A stretch of DNA of 64,000 nucleotides from Gaeumannomyces sp. JS-464 (Eukaryota; Ascomycota; Sordariomycetes; Magnaporthales; Magnaporthaceae): positions 372,001 through 436,000 of the forward strand of contig NGZR01000002.1 in NCBI GenBank assembly GCA_002197995.1, in the 5' to 3' direction. This document shows, one piece after another, positions 47,969 through 57,876 of the stretch. Position 1 is the stretch's first letter; each line of letters begins with the position of its first letter. The notes below the pieces were generated by a model that made no database searches, was not told the origin of the DNA, and saw only the letters and a list, made by a program, of their open reading frames with translations. The position numbers and the translations under genes were made by a program.

Positions 47969-50001
47969 ACCCCTTCCTCGCCGCAGGCGCGCGCTTCGGC
48001 GCATAATGATCGTTTTTGCGACTGCTTTTGTGCTGGGTGTTTTTTTCTTTTCTTTTTTTCTGTTAAGATTTTTAATATTTTCTTCTACTTTTTTATTCTT
48101 TTAAAATGCTTTGTAGACTGTCTCAGGGCCTGGTGGCCACTGGAATTTTCCTTGTTTTTGTTCTGTTGAGATACCATGACGCTGTCGAGATACCCGGAAG
48201 CATTGGGCGGAGTTTTGTAGACTTTATAACGATCATGACCAACACCATCCTCCGTGCTTTGTTTCCTGCGTGCTGCCATCGTTGCCGTGTTTATGCCTGG
48301 GTGTTGAGTAAAGCGCAGTCTGTCTGGTTACACCAGCTATGAAGTTTTCACGTCCACCAGACAAGCCGTCCTTGAAAGATAGCGTGGGTGCGCTTGCCTC
48401 GAATTTCCCATGGCCCCAAGTCCTAGAGCGCCGTGCGACTGGTGAACTGGAGGACACGATGGCAGATCCTACCTACTTCCCTGCAGCGGTCACCATCAAG
48501 ACGGGGCACGCGACAACGTTAACAAGAGGGAACCGGGAATGGGTGGCCTCCGAAGGGTCTCGGGCCTTTCCACCCACACCTATGGTCTGCAGGAGCGACG
48601 GATGACGCACATGGTCCCCATCCGACGCGAAACGGGTTCCGGGCCGCGCCAAACGGAACGCTGTCGTTCGCGGGCTGTGACTGCCTGCCGATGGTGACCT
48701 TGTTCGCTTTCAATCTATCCAAAACGCCTCAGTGGCGGGGCACACCACAACTCCATCTCCACGCTAAATCCGTCCGTCCTGCCTGCCGATGCATCTCAAG
48801 TGCTCAACAGGATCGGTTCGCCACATCTTTCTAACAAAAGAAAGCCCCCTGCAGACCATGCGGCGCCCGTGCTCTCCGATCGAATGCTACTCAACCAGCA
48901 CCGACCTGGAAGCTGACCCTCTCTTAGGACCTTTTCTGTGCGAGGTCGTCGGCGGCGGCGTCCTCAAAAAAAGTCCCAGGATCATGCCCGCACCCACGCC
49001 CTGCGACAAGGTGAACCGTCCATATTTAACCTGATTAGGCCAACGGGTTGCAACCGTGATCGACATCGTCAGAACACCATCAGACGCATTGCCTCCATGG
49101 AGATGCTCCCCCCTTGTGATCGTCGTCGGTGTCGGCAGGTACGGCAGGCTGTACGGCAACATTTATTCCTTTTGCTCTCCTGAGTTGACGCAAGCAGTCA
49201 ATGTCGTTCCCGGGCCTCCCTTTGTCTCGGACAGGGCATACCGTACATAGACCCAAATGCACACGCCCGTTGGTCGAGGTGGGCAGGCCCGAAACGACCC
49301 CGGCGCTTTGCATGCGTTGCATGGTGGCGCACGCGCCAGGGACCAGCAGGCCGGGGAATTCGGGCGGAATGTCCAAGCGAGGAAGAAGAACGAAAAAGGT
49401 CTCCAGGCCGCCTTTTGGAGTCTTTGACACAGGCCTAGGCCCACAACTCGCGACGGGCGAACCCCTACCCCTGGCCTCGCTTGGCACACTGACGCACTCG
49501 AGATGGGGCCTGCGGGGCCTTCATCGGACGGATGGCGTCCCAGGAAGCTGGGGCACCCGCACTCGGGGCCGCAGGAGTCCAACACGCGATTCTGCCCCGA
49601 GGACAGCATCACAAAGCCCAGGGAATCAGGCCAGGGCGGAGGTACCCCTTGGCCGAAAAAAAAGGGGATTATCCTGCTGAGGCTAGAAAGAGGTCGGTGC
49701 GGGAACTCCGTCCGAGGCCGCCAGGCAGTTTGTCGCCTGCACTCGGTTTGTTTCGCCGAGTATAAGAAGATGGGCTTGGCTCCCCCAGATTTGCTGTGAT
49801 CTCCTGTCCATCGTTCTTGGCCTGCATCCAACGATCCGTTCCCTCTCTAACGAGCCAACCATCTTCCATTCTTTCAGCGACCTGGTGTCCGATCTTTTTT
49901 TGTGCGTTTTCATTTTTCTTCTTGCATCATCATCTCGCTCCTTTCAACACCTATAACCGCCGTCGCTATACTAGCAGCCCCAAGCTTCCACATCCGTCAA
50001 A
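47969..50001. other. Intergenic region between the 44607 gene and the BAS2-like gene
   Basis: About 2 kb. No coding region supported; a 222-codon minus-strand frame at 49163-49831 lacks motifs. A TATA-like GAGTATAAGAAG lies near 49757, about 245 bases before the next start codon, and the last 100 bases are C/T-rich, consistent with the promoter and leader of the BAS2-like gene. Confidence 0.45.
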
Positions 50002-50396
50002 ATGGTTCGCATCACCTTTTTCGCCGCCCTGACCGGTGAGTCCCCTTACTCCCCCATACGTTTTGACAAAATCCGCCCGCGTTGGACGAGCATGGCCAAC
50101 TGACCCCGCCCAACCAAAAACTAGTGGCCGTCTCCGTCCTGGCCGCCGTGACGCCCAACAACGCGGGCGCCAAGAACGTGGGCGCCGCCAAGGCACAGCA
50201 GTTCATCACGGGCGGCTGCGTCAACAACGCCGACTGCCAGTCCGCCTGCTGCGCCGGCAACGGCCAGGGCAAGGGCGTCTGCTCCGCCGCCGCTGCCGCC
50301 AACCAGGCCGGCAAGACGGGCTGCGGCTTCGTCGACCCCAACGCCGCCCAGACCATCGCGGCCGCAAAGGCCCAGGTCAAGAAGCAGGGTTTCTAA
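50002..50396 (+). CDS. Small secreted Cys-rich protein, BAS2-like (biotrophy-associated secreted protein)
   Basis: Two exons, 50002-50035 and 50125-50396, with an 89-nt GTGAGT...CTAG intron in phase 1. The 101-residue product begins MVRITFFAALTVAVSVLAAV, a signal peptide with cleavage probably near residues 18-20. The mature part reads QFITGGCVNNADCQSACC, then GKGVCSAAA, QAGKTGCGFVDPNA and the tail TIAAAKAQVKKQGF, with six cysteines. This pattern matches the family described as BAS2 in rice blast fungus, expressed during biotrophic invasion and widespread among plant-associated Sordariomycetes. I rely on recognition of the pattern; function here could equally be saprotrophic. Frame is intact and the short first exon encoding most of the signal peptide is typical. 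Confidence 0.85.
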
Positions 50397-51300
50397 GCCT
50401 TGTTTTTTTTTTCCCCTCCCTTCTTTCCTTCCTCGAGTTGGGGGTTTCTGGCGTTGATGCTGTTCGGGGCAGGGTGGACTTTTCTTTTTTGATGATGGAA
50501 AGCATTTGGTTATTTAGCGCGTATGATCCTTTTCCACGGGCCCGTGATAGGGACCTGCAATGAAAATCCCACGCCAGGTTGGAAATTGCCAAATAGTCCT
50601 GCCCTGACAAACCCCGACCAACCTTGTGTCGGATTCACCATGCGAACGAGGGAGAGAAAGGGTTCGAGGTGATGCAGCAGCAGCAGCAGCAGCAGCAGGG
50701 ACTGTGCCAACAGTTACCAGCATGCACGTAAGTCAATATTGGCTGAGACCCAAAACGGAAGTTTGGTGGAATTAGTCAACATTGAACCGAACCCTCATCT
50801 GGCCACCAAGCGTAACCATCCTTGCACAATCCACATGTCTTTCAACGTTTATAACATCTACCAACGCCAACATCTTTTCCAATACTCCTTTGCCTCTGCG
50901 GTTAATTAATTGACTGCTGGAGTGTTGGGTGGCCACGGGGCTGTGCAAAGGAAATGACCTCAACGGGACATGTAATGGTACGTCGGCGCTGTTGTCGCGC
51001 CGTGATCTGTAAACTGTTTCTGTTGGTTGTGACGAAGCGTTCGATCTGGAGACGCCTCGACCGCGCCAAGGGATCGGTTCGATGCGGGCTTTGCATGGAA
51101 GTACTTTCCCATTTGTTCCACGCCCTAAGGCACACAATGACGTTACACTTGCAAGGGAAGCATGCTCCTACGGCTCGCCAGGATTGTTCGGTTCGCTAGG
51201 ATTCTCCGGCTCGCCAGGATTCTTCGGCGCTTTCTGGGACTTATATCGGTACACGGCCCGAACTAGGCACGTATTCACGGCTATGACGACGTTGACCGTT
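50397..51300. other. Intergenic region
   Basis: No gene supported. An AGC/CAG trinucleotide repeat of about eight units lies at 50674-50698. At 51175-51230 an imperfect 18-bp unit is repeated three times; on the minus strand it would encode NPGEPE-type units, but no complete gene can be joined to it. Confidence 0.5.
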
Positions 51301-51962
51301 CTAGCATGGCGTGCTACCGTCAATCGTCCTGTCCGCCCCGCCACTTTGGGCTGCCCGGCTGGTAAAGGCAATTACATTGTGTGCGCGCGGGTGGACGGGT
51401 AGGGGAAGGTGGTGGTGAGGTTCTGCGCGAGGGTCTCCAGCAGGCATGGGGAGGAACGCGAAAAACGAACTTACAGGTCTAGCGCGGCGCCGACGATGAC
51501 TCCGATGCCATACTTCCGGTTGCGGACAAACATCCAAAGATCCGGGTCGACGCCTTCAGGGATAACGGACGGATCCACGTTGCGGGGGACAGCCCACTGG
51601 TCGGCGGTGGCAAGTGCCTGGTTCCATCGAGTGGCCACAAGACCCATCGTCGCGGCGCGGAACAACGGCGAGTAGCCCGGCCACGAGGGTCACCCCCAGG
51701 CTGGGAACGAGATGGGTTGAAAGACAAAGGTGATCACCAGGTGCTAAGGAGTGCACACACACCTTATTAGCCGCTTGGGGCATTTAGGCAGGGAAGCAGG
51801 GCCGGGAGAGAGGAGCGAGTTACTTACACTAGAGAGCATAAAAATAACGGCTGTCTTAAATTCAGGGACCGGTATATCGCCGCAAAGGATGATGATGGTA
51901 TAGATGAAGACGAAGAGCGCAATTGGGGCCGACGAGTACCTCAAATGGTTATGCCCAACCAT
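51301..51962 (-). CDS. Small multi-pass membrane protein, unrecognised
   Basis: I model three exons: 51962-51828, 51743-51475 and 51358-51301, with GTAAGT donors and TTAG/CCAG acceptors joining in phase. Two single-base corrections are needed in exon 2 (a missing G in the GGGGG run near 51698, and an extra base near 51665). The product is about 153 residues. It shows hydrophobic segments SAPIALFVFIYTIIILCG, TAVIFMLSS-HLVITFVFQP and VTLVAGLLALF, then WNQALATADQWAVPRNVDPS and PEGVDPDLWMFVRNRKYGIG, then VIVGAALDL. The C-terminal exon is the least certain part. I recognise no family; the conserved-looking soluble stretch suggests a real gene rather than chance. Confidence 0.55.
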
Positions 51963-53214
51963 TGTGATTGTGGATGTTCAATGACCCCAAGGTGTGAGTG
52001 TGTGAGTTGAAGTGTTGGAGCAAGAGTTTGAGTAAGTGTGTGCCTGTGACGCAGGGTTGTTTCCAGCAGCAAATTGAGCTTGGAAATATCAGCCGTATTT
52101 ATGCTCAAAGGGTTTTTATGCACAACCTCGACCGGGCCCCTTTATTCGGGAAGCGGCCGGTTCCGAATTCAGCTTCACCGCGCTGGTATCCCGAAATCCA
52201 CGAGTTGTGGGCTTTGCTGTTGCTTTGTTTTGCGTGCGTAGTTGGCAACGATCAGAAAAGAAAAAAAAAACCATCGACGGAAGCGGCGAGGCGGTCTCAT
52301 ATGATCAATCTTTTCCTTTGGTTTGGCAGGAAATCCGGAGGTTTATCGACTGGGCCAGAATTTGGCCCATTCCGAAAGCCCGAGGGCAGTCCCATGTCCT
52401 TTGTTCTGGCAGCAAATTCGGAAGCCTGTGGACGGGGCCAGAACGAGGTCTATCTCTGAAGCCCTTTGTTAAAAGACTCGAACCTGGCACGCACATTTTT
52501 CGGAATTGTCCTGGTTCCGCTGCTTACGGGAATGTGGCTCTAACAGAACTTGATGTCGTTGGTCGCCCATTTCTCACAAGATCACCGAGGTCTCATCTAG
52601 ACGCTGAAATTTCCGCAATTGGCAAGCACAAAGAAGGGGATTCCTTGCCAGACCATCCGGACACCTCGATTTTCACCTCTGCACCCGTTGGGTTGCATGT
52701 TTTGTTTGCTGTTTGCGCTTGGCCGCATAGAGCCCGGTTCTCGGCAAGTCCGATGGGCGAGACGAGGGAGGCTGGCACTCGCTGTGTGGGATCTCACCGA
52801 GTCCGTTCAGGTCTCCACATCCGTAGCCTTTGGACTGGGGTAGTATTCCATTCAGTCGTCCAGCTACTACGCCTTCCACCTAGAAAGTTATCGGCAAGGT
52901 TAAGGGTTGTGGGAAATCATGAAGCTGTCGCGCAAGAAGGAATACATGTTTGTGCAGAAAAGTTGGTTTGAAAAAGCGGCCCGAAGCGAGATGCGAAGGA
53001 ACCCGAATTCTCACCGAAAACCCGTGCCATCGACACCGCAATTGTGAGCGTAGGGTTTCCTCATTGAAACCAACTACGCATGGAGCAATTTTTGTCATTT
53101 ACCTTCAGATTGGTTAAATGTTAGCAAAGGATGCTCCAGATAGGTGGTTCAAAAGCCGCTTGCCGATGGCCCCAGGGTTACCAGCTCGAATGAAATCAAT
53201 AGGTTGACACCATC
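51963..53214. other. Intergenic region with degenerate repeats
   Basis: A 254-codon plus-strand frame at 52207-52971 has no start context or motif and spans imperfect repeats (52327-52364 resembles 52409-52446), so I do not call it a gene. Nothing else supported. Confidence 0.45.
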
Positions 53215-53447
53215 TTGGGCAAAGGGAGCTCGGCTACGCGCTCAGGGCCAAGCCGCTGGCGCAGTAGATCGAGCAGTAGTCCCGGGCGACCCGAGCGAGA
53301 TTGTCGCCACAGCGAGGCGCTGGTTGTGCCGACCGACAAGGTCGCGACGCGCAGGGAGAAAGCACCTTCAAGGGCATCAAGTTCAGGACGCTGGCGGAGC
53401 TAGCGGACGAGGCCAAGGCCCAGTCCAGGGAACCATTGTTTGAGTAA
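53215..53447 (+). pseudogene. Orphan C-terminal coding fragment
   Basis: Coding-like segments in shifting plus-strand frames: AGAVDRAVVPGDPSEIVATA near 53255, ALVVPTDKVATRRE near 53320, then FKGIKFRTLAELADEAKAQS ending in a stop TAA at about 53447. Together they read like the last 60-70 residues of an enzyme, but I do not recognise the family and no upstream part is visible. It is either a gene relic or the last exon of a gene whose 5' part is missing or indel-damaged. Confidence 0.35.
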
Positions 53448-54210
53448 TCGCCGAGACGGACGCATCCTCAATACAGAACCCCCCGCTGTCTGCAGATTCG
53501 GCCTCGGTAAAGGGGCGCAATGTAACCCATCCCACCTGCATGTGTGGCCACCAGGCACGACCCAAGGCAGATCTCAAGGCTCTCCCGGCGGAGGGCCTAT
53601 AAGAGAAATGCCGGCAAGCACAAGATGCGGTCGAGATGGTTACCAGCTCGCGGGCTCACTGCCCCGGCCATTCATGCTGCCGTGCTGAACCGCGACATCA
53701 TTGGGTGCTCCCGGTCGGGAATCTGGGCCGCCTTCCTCCAGACCCGACCCCGCTCACAACGTTGGGTTGGTTGGCACCAGGATGCGCGCAACGTGTCGAT
53801 TCGGCCAATCAGGTCGATCGCTGGCGTGGGAGACGGTATCACATAAAACTACGTCGGTCTTCGCCAACGCGAAGACTGCAGTCTCCTTCAAATGCTTCAT
53901 CTCGTATTCAGTCTTCTACCAGCTCAGAGATCTGAAAATAGATCCTCTGCAGACAGTGTATGGCCGATTTTTTAGGCCAAGCAGCGGAGCTTGAACCCTT
54001 GCGCCTGAGAGGCAGCCACCGCTTTCTTAGATCAAGACGTGGCTGCGAGCATTGTCAGCGAGGCTGCCATCATCACATCTGACATCTGACGGCCACTTAA
54101 ATATTAATACGATGGCCTTATTCTCCTCAAGCCTAGATCCCCGGAAGCCATTGCACGACTTCCACACCCTACCCCTGAAGCTTTTCCTATCTTTCGTCCA
54201 AATCGCTGCC
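53448..54210. promoter_or_regulatory. Upstream region of the T5orf172 gene
   Basis: No gene supported. A TAAATATTAATA element at 54098-54109 about 100 bases before the chosen start codon, followed by C/T-rich sequence, looks like a promoter and leader. Confidence 0.4.
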
Positions 54211-55536
54211 ATGGCTCCCACAACTCCGCCTCCTCACCCTCGCCAAGGGTTGACGCAGGCAGGCGGCAAGGCCAAGTCCACAAGTTTGAAGACAAGCCCA
54301 AGCGGTCCCGACCCGTCAATGAGAATCTTTCCGCCCACCCCCGTCTCGATGCCCACGCGGCCACGAGAGGGTCATGATATCTCACGAAAGGTCGACGATG
54401 ACGGTGAGAGGCAAGACTTCCCTCGGTCCAGCCTTGAGCCCCTTATCACGCCGCCAGAAACCCCCTGTCCCTCTTCCAGAAACCCGCCTCACATCAGGTC
54501 GACGCCCAACCTTCCCGCCAGCAACTCCGGGGACCACCGACCTAAGTTCCCGGAAAGGAGCGCCAGCGAGCCGGCAAAGCCCAAGCCCAAGCTTTCGGAG
54601 CCCTCCATCGACGCCAGGCTCTCGGAGATACTCCGGCAGGGAGCCAACCCCAAGGACGCGGACTCGGAGAGGAAGCGGCTGTACATCTACGAAGCGACCA
54701 GGGCGGGCGAGAGCCGGCCCGTCTACAAGGTCGGCATAAGCGAGGCGCCGGAAACGCGCAAGAAGGCCGTGCGGTCGAACTGCGAGTGGGACAGCGTCGA
54801 GCAGCTGGCCGGCTCCCACCTGCCGCCCATCCGGATGCACCGCCTTGCCGAGAAGCTGGTGCACGCCGAGCTCGCCGGCTTCCGGTATAAACGGCCTTGC
54901 CCGTGCAATACGAATCACAGGGAGTACTTCCAGGTAGACGACGTCAACATCCTGCTGGAGGCGCAGCGGCGTTGGCACTCCTTCTGTGAGAGGGAGCCCT
55001 GGGCCGGGGACGGAAAGCTTCGGCCGAGGTGGCTGCGTCGGCTGCACCAGAAGGCGACAGTTCCCGAGGGTTGTGGCTACCGCGGGATCGCGGACTCGTG
55101 GGAGACGTTTTTGAACTTCACTCCTGTCGAGCAGTGCATTTCCGAGGCACAGATTGTCTGTTCTCAGATATGGCCATATCGGTGGCAAGTGCTGGTCCTG
55201 GCGGAAGCCCTGGCCATCGGACTCATATCTGGGTCGACGGCGGCGCAGACGTGGCTCTTTTTCGTCATGCTGGCAGCGCTTGTGGACACTGCTCAGCCGC
55301 AAGACATCTGGTCTTTCAAATCTGCTCCAAGGACCCCGATTCGGGTGGATAGGCGTGGGAATGTTTTTAGAAACGCAGAACCAATGACAAGGAAGAAGAA
55401 GTTGACGATAACACTGACAAAGAGACGCCTGAAAGACAAGGCCTTTTTATTTCTAACGGCCTTGGCCAGGGGCGGGGGCCATTTGAAATCCCCGGTGCAT
55501 GGACGGAGGAGGGTGGATTTATTGCTGATGGTATAA
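54211..55536 (+). CDS. T5orf172/MUG113-type (GIY-YIG-like fold) domain protein with C-terminal membrane segment
   Basis: Single-exon protein of 441 residues, frame intact. About 155 N-terminal residues are Pro/Ser/Lys-rich and disordered. Residues about 158-262 form the domain: YIYEATRAGESRPVYKVGIS, then ETRKKAVRSNC, the alpha-helix RMHRLAEKLVHAELAGFRY and NTNHREYFQVDD. This is the pattern of the T5orf172 family, named after a phage T5 protein and found in fungi as MUG113-like proteins, which resembles GIY-YIG nucleases. Catalytic activity in fungi is not established. Residues about 325-365 are hydrophobic (LVLAEALAIGLISG, TWLFFVMLAALVD), likely one or two membrane helices, and the C-terminus is basic. 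I chose 54211 for its GCTGCCATGG context downstream of a TATA-like element; in-frame ATGs at 54112 and 54052 are alternatives. Confidence 0.8.
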   Translation: MAPTTPPPHPRQGLTQAGGKAKSTSLKTSPSGPDPSMRIFPPTPVSMPTRPREGHDISRKVDDDGERQDFPRSSLEPLITPPETPCPSSRNPPHIRSTPNLPASNSGDHRPKFPERSASEPAKPKPKLSEPSIDARLSEILRQGANPKDADSERKRLYIYEATRAGESRPVYKVGISEAPETRKKAVRSNCEWDSVEQLAGSHLPPIRMHRLAEKLVHAELAGFRYKRPCPCNTNHREYFQVDDVNILLEAQRRWHSFCEREPWAGDGKLRPRWLRRLHQKATVPEGCGYRGIADSWETFLNFTPVEQCISEAQIVCSQIWPYRWQVLVLAEALAIGLISGSTAAQTWLFFVMLAALVDTAQPQDIWSFKSAPRTPIRVDRRGNVFRNAEPMTRKKKLTITLTKRRLKDKAFLFLTALARGGGHLKSPVHGRRRVDLLLMV

Positions 55537-55561
55537 AGGAGGAGGAGGAGGAGGAGGATGT
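55537..55561. repeat. AGG trinucleotide repeat
   Basis: About seven GGA/AGG units directly after the stop codon of the T5orf172 gene. Confidence 0.85.
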
Positions 55562-55665
55562 ATTCTATCCAGTGCTATAAGTGATGGAATACCAGTGAAT
55601 GTGTTGGAAATTAAGAATAGAAACACCCAGAAGTTGACTTTGGGTCTAATAAGTTCCTACCCCAT

Positions 55666-55927
55666 CACCTCGACCAAAAAAAAGTTGAGACTGCAAAAAA
55701 GTTCCTCCCAATGTAGTTGCAACCAACACAAAAAAACAAAATCCAAATAAACAAAAATGAAATGGTTAGGAAATGCGCAATCGGGTTTTATAATAAAAAG
55801 GTTTCCCTTCCGTGAAATTAGTTGTTTTGCTTAAGATATTGTTGATAAAAATCGCTAAATGATGAGCATTGAAGGGGAATAACGGGGGACCACTGTATTG
55901 CAGTCTCAACTTTTTTTGGTCGGGGTG
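55666..55927. mobile_element. MITE-like AT-rich island bounded by about 29-bp inverted repeats
   Basis: 55666-55695 and 55899-55927 are inverted copies of one another, differing by one C/T change and one base in an A run (8 versus 7). They enclose about 200 bases of AT-rich DNA unlike its surroundings. Just inside the right repeat the sequence, read on the minus strand, begins CAGTGGTCCCCCGTTATTCC, which resembles the termini of pogo/Fot-type (Tc1-mariner) elements. I see no clear target-site duplication and no transposase frame. It may be a MITE, a solo remnant or a fold-back structure. Confidence 0.55.
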
Positions 55928-56342
55928 CCTATCAGCCCAGACACGCGGTACTGTCACACTTTACAGCGCGCTAGACCATACCCATTCGATCATTGGGCTC
56001 CTGTGGTGGCAAAGATTTAGGAACGAGAGATAAAAGCTAGTGAAGCTGTCGTCCTGTCATCCGAATCTCAGTTGGGCGTGAGCTTGGAGGAGGCACGTCC
56101 GTGCGCAATGATTGTGGGTGCCTGTCACTGGCACTGTATGACGCTGCGCTAGTCCGCGGGCTCCCCAGGCAGGAAGGAGCCAGGCAGAAAGGAGCCAGGC
56201 AGGCGTGCGGCCAGGCAGCTGGGCAGCCTGCAGCAGACGTGGGCGTGTTTCCTCAAGCTTGGCGAGATGCAATGACGCAGCCTTCCATTCCACAGACAAC
56301 CGCCCCAGAAACGACACAGCGACCCGAGATCAAGATCAGATC
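55928..56342. other. Upstream region of the macrodomain gene
   Basis: No gene seen. Near 56165-56210 a GGCAG(G/A)AAGGAGCCA unit of about 15 bp is repeated two to three times imperfectly. Confidence 0.5.
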
Positions 56343-56935
56343 ATGCCCCGCGCCGCCAAGTTCGCGCTTTCCTACACACGCCTGGCCATCGCCGACCTCC
56401 CCGACGGCGCCGTGGTCGTGCACGCCACCAACGGCCTGGGCGCCTGGGGCTCGGGCGTGGCCGCCGCCCTGGCGGCCTCCTTTCCCGCCGCGCACCGCGT
56501 CTACGCCGACTTTTGCGCTGCCGCCAAGGCCCACCCGGACGACCGCTGGCCCCCGTGATGGCGTCGCCGGCCGCTGCCTGCTGATCCGCCGCAGGCCGCC
56601 GACGCCCAGCAGCAGCAGCACGGCGGCAGCCCCGCCGTCACCATCGCCTGCGTCTTCACGAGCTTCGGCTACGGCCGCCCCAACGCCAAGACGGGGAAGC
56701 CGGGCAGGGACAGCACGGGCGTCATCCTGGACCAGACGGCGCAGGCGCTCGCCGACCTGCGCCTGCAGCTCGACGCGGCGGTAAAAGCGGGCGAGATGGA
56801 GGCGAGCCGGCCGTGTACTCGCCCAGGTTCAACTCCGGCGCCTTCAAGGTCCCCTGGGAGCGGACTGCGTCGCTGATCGTCGATAAGTTCGACGGCTGGG
56901 ACGGCAGCTGGGTCGTCTTCGACCCGCCTTCCTGA
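56343..56935 (+). CDS. poa1: ADP-ribose 1''-phosphate phosphatase, POA1-like macrodomain
   Basis: About 197 residues after three single-base corrections (near 56555 in a CCCCC run, near 56590 and near 56805). The N-terminal part reads IADLPDGAVVVHATNGLGAW, then GSGVAAALAASFPAA, the ADP-ribose-binding loop of macrodomains. The central part has TIACVFTSFGYGRPNAKTGK and GVILDQTAQALADL, and the C-terminal part YSPRFNSGAFKVPWERTASL, the typical Poa1 motif contacting the phosphate end. The yeast enzyme removes the 1''-phosphate from ADP-ribose 1''-phosphate, a by-product of tRNA splicing. As written the frame stops at 56556, so the gene is either indel-damaged or recently inactivated; conserved motifs on both sides of each shift favour sequencing error. 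Confidence 0.75.
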
Positions 56936-57876
56936 TGGCGGCGGGCGGGATCGTGAGCCGGGGAAGTTGCGCATTTGCCTTTTGCATGTGGCCTTTGGTT
57001 AGAACATGTGATGTTTCACAAACACTTCTTTTCGAGCCCGCGTAACTGAGCATCAATAGTGACAGGCATAGTTCCGAAATAGCGCCGTCCCCTGAGGCCC
57101 CCGTTCGAGGGCCCGATGTGCCGGACCGGGGGCGGCCACAGTCCCCCTGGCGGTCCTTGCATTTTACGCCTCTAACTCACTGGGCCTCGGCGTGCTTTCG
57201 TCGCAATTGGCGGGTTTTGGGCTGGTTGTTTCTCAATCCCACGGCGCCCATCTCCACCTCTGGTGCAGCCTCGGAGCGTGCCCATCCGAGCCTGGTCTTC
57301 TCCGCACCCTCGATTGGGGAATGCCCTGCCGAACCACGCGGTAGTACAAGCTTCCCCCTTGGGCGTTGCGTCCCCATTGTATTCCTCGCGGGGGAACGCG
57401 GGCCCAGACGTTCCATTCCTCGGCCCCTGAACCCGGCTGTGCGTGCGCCTCCCCGCGCCGGGCGAACAGGGACAGACCACGCTTGGGTTTGAATGGACAG
57501 GCACTTCACGGCCGCCTTTCCTCCTTGTGCCCACGTCTCATTTCAGCGCGTCGCAGCCCAATGGGAGTGGCGTGGGAACTCGTGCGCCGCTGATAGGGGG
57601 AGGAGGAGGAGGACCGTAACGGCGCCTCTCCCGCCGTCCCATTACATCATGCGGGTGCCAGGGCCGCGTGAACACGACGCGCCGCGCGGGCGGCTTCCAT
57701 CCCCCTGACTCCCCTGGAGGAGCAATTGGGTTATTTCATTAAAGCCTCTAGTAAGCCGCTGGTAAGATTGTAGCACATTCCCCTCGTTGCTCCCCCAACC
57801 CCCACACCCCAGCCTGCCAGCGGGAAGCGAACCGTCTTAGACGACAAACAAGCCCTCCCCATCTCCCGCGCCCACG
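56936..57876. promoter_or_regulatory. Upstream region of the GH5 endoglucanase
   Basis: No gene supported; a 124-codon frame at 57118-57492 lacks motifs. SYGGRG-type motifs, the core bound by the carbon-catabolite repressor CreA/CRE-1, occur as CTGGAG near 57714 and on the minus strand as CCCCAC (57801) and CCCCAG (57808), 65-75 bases before the start codon. Such short motifs occur often by chance; the regulatory reading is inference from the gene's function. Confidence 0.4.

Noticed and set aside
53985..54060. Possible tRNA on the minus strand (GGGTTCAAGCTCC, B-box-like)
   Set aside because: No pairing T stem around the loop, no A box or acceptor stem at the right distance.
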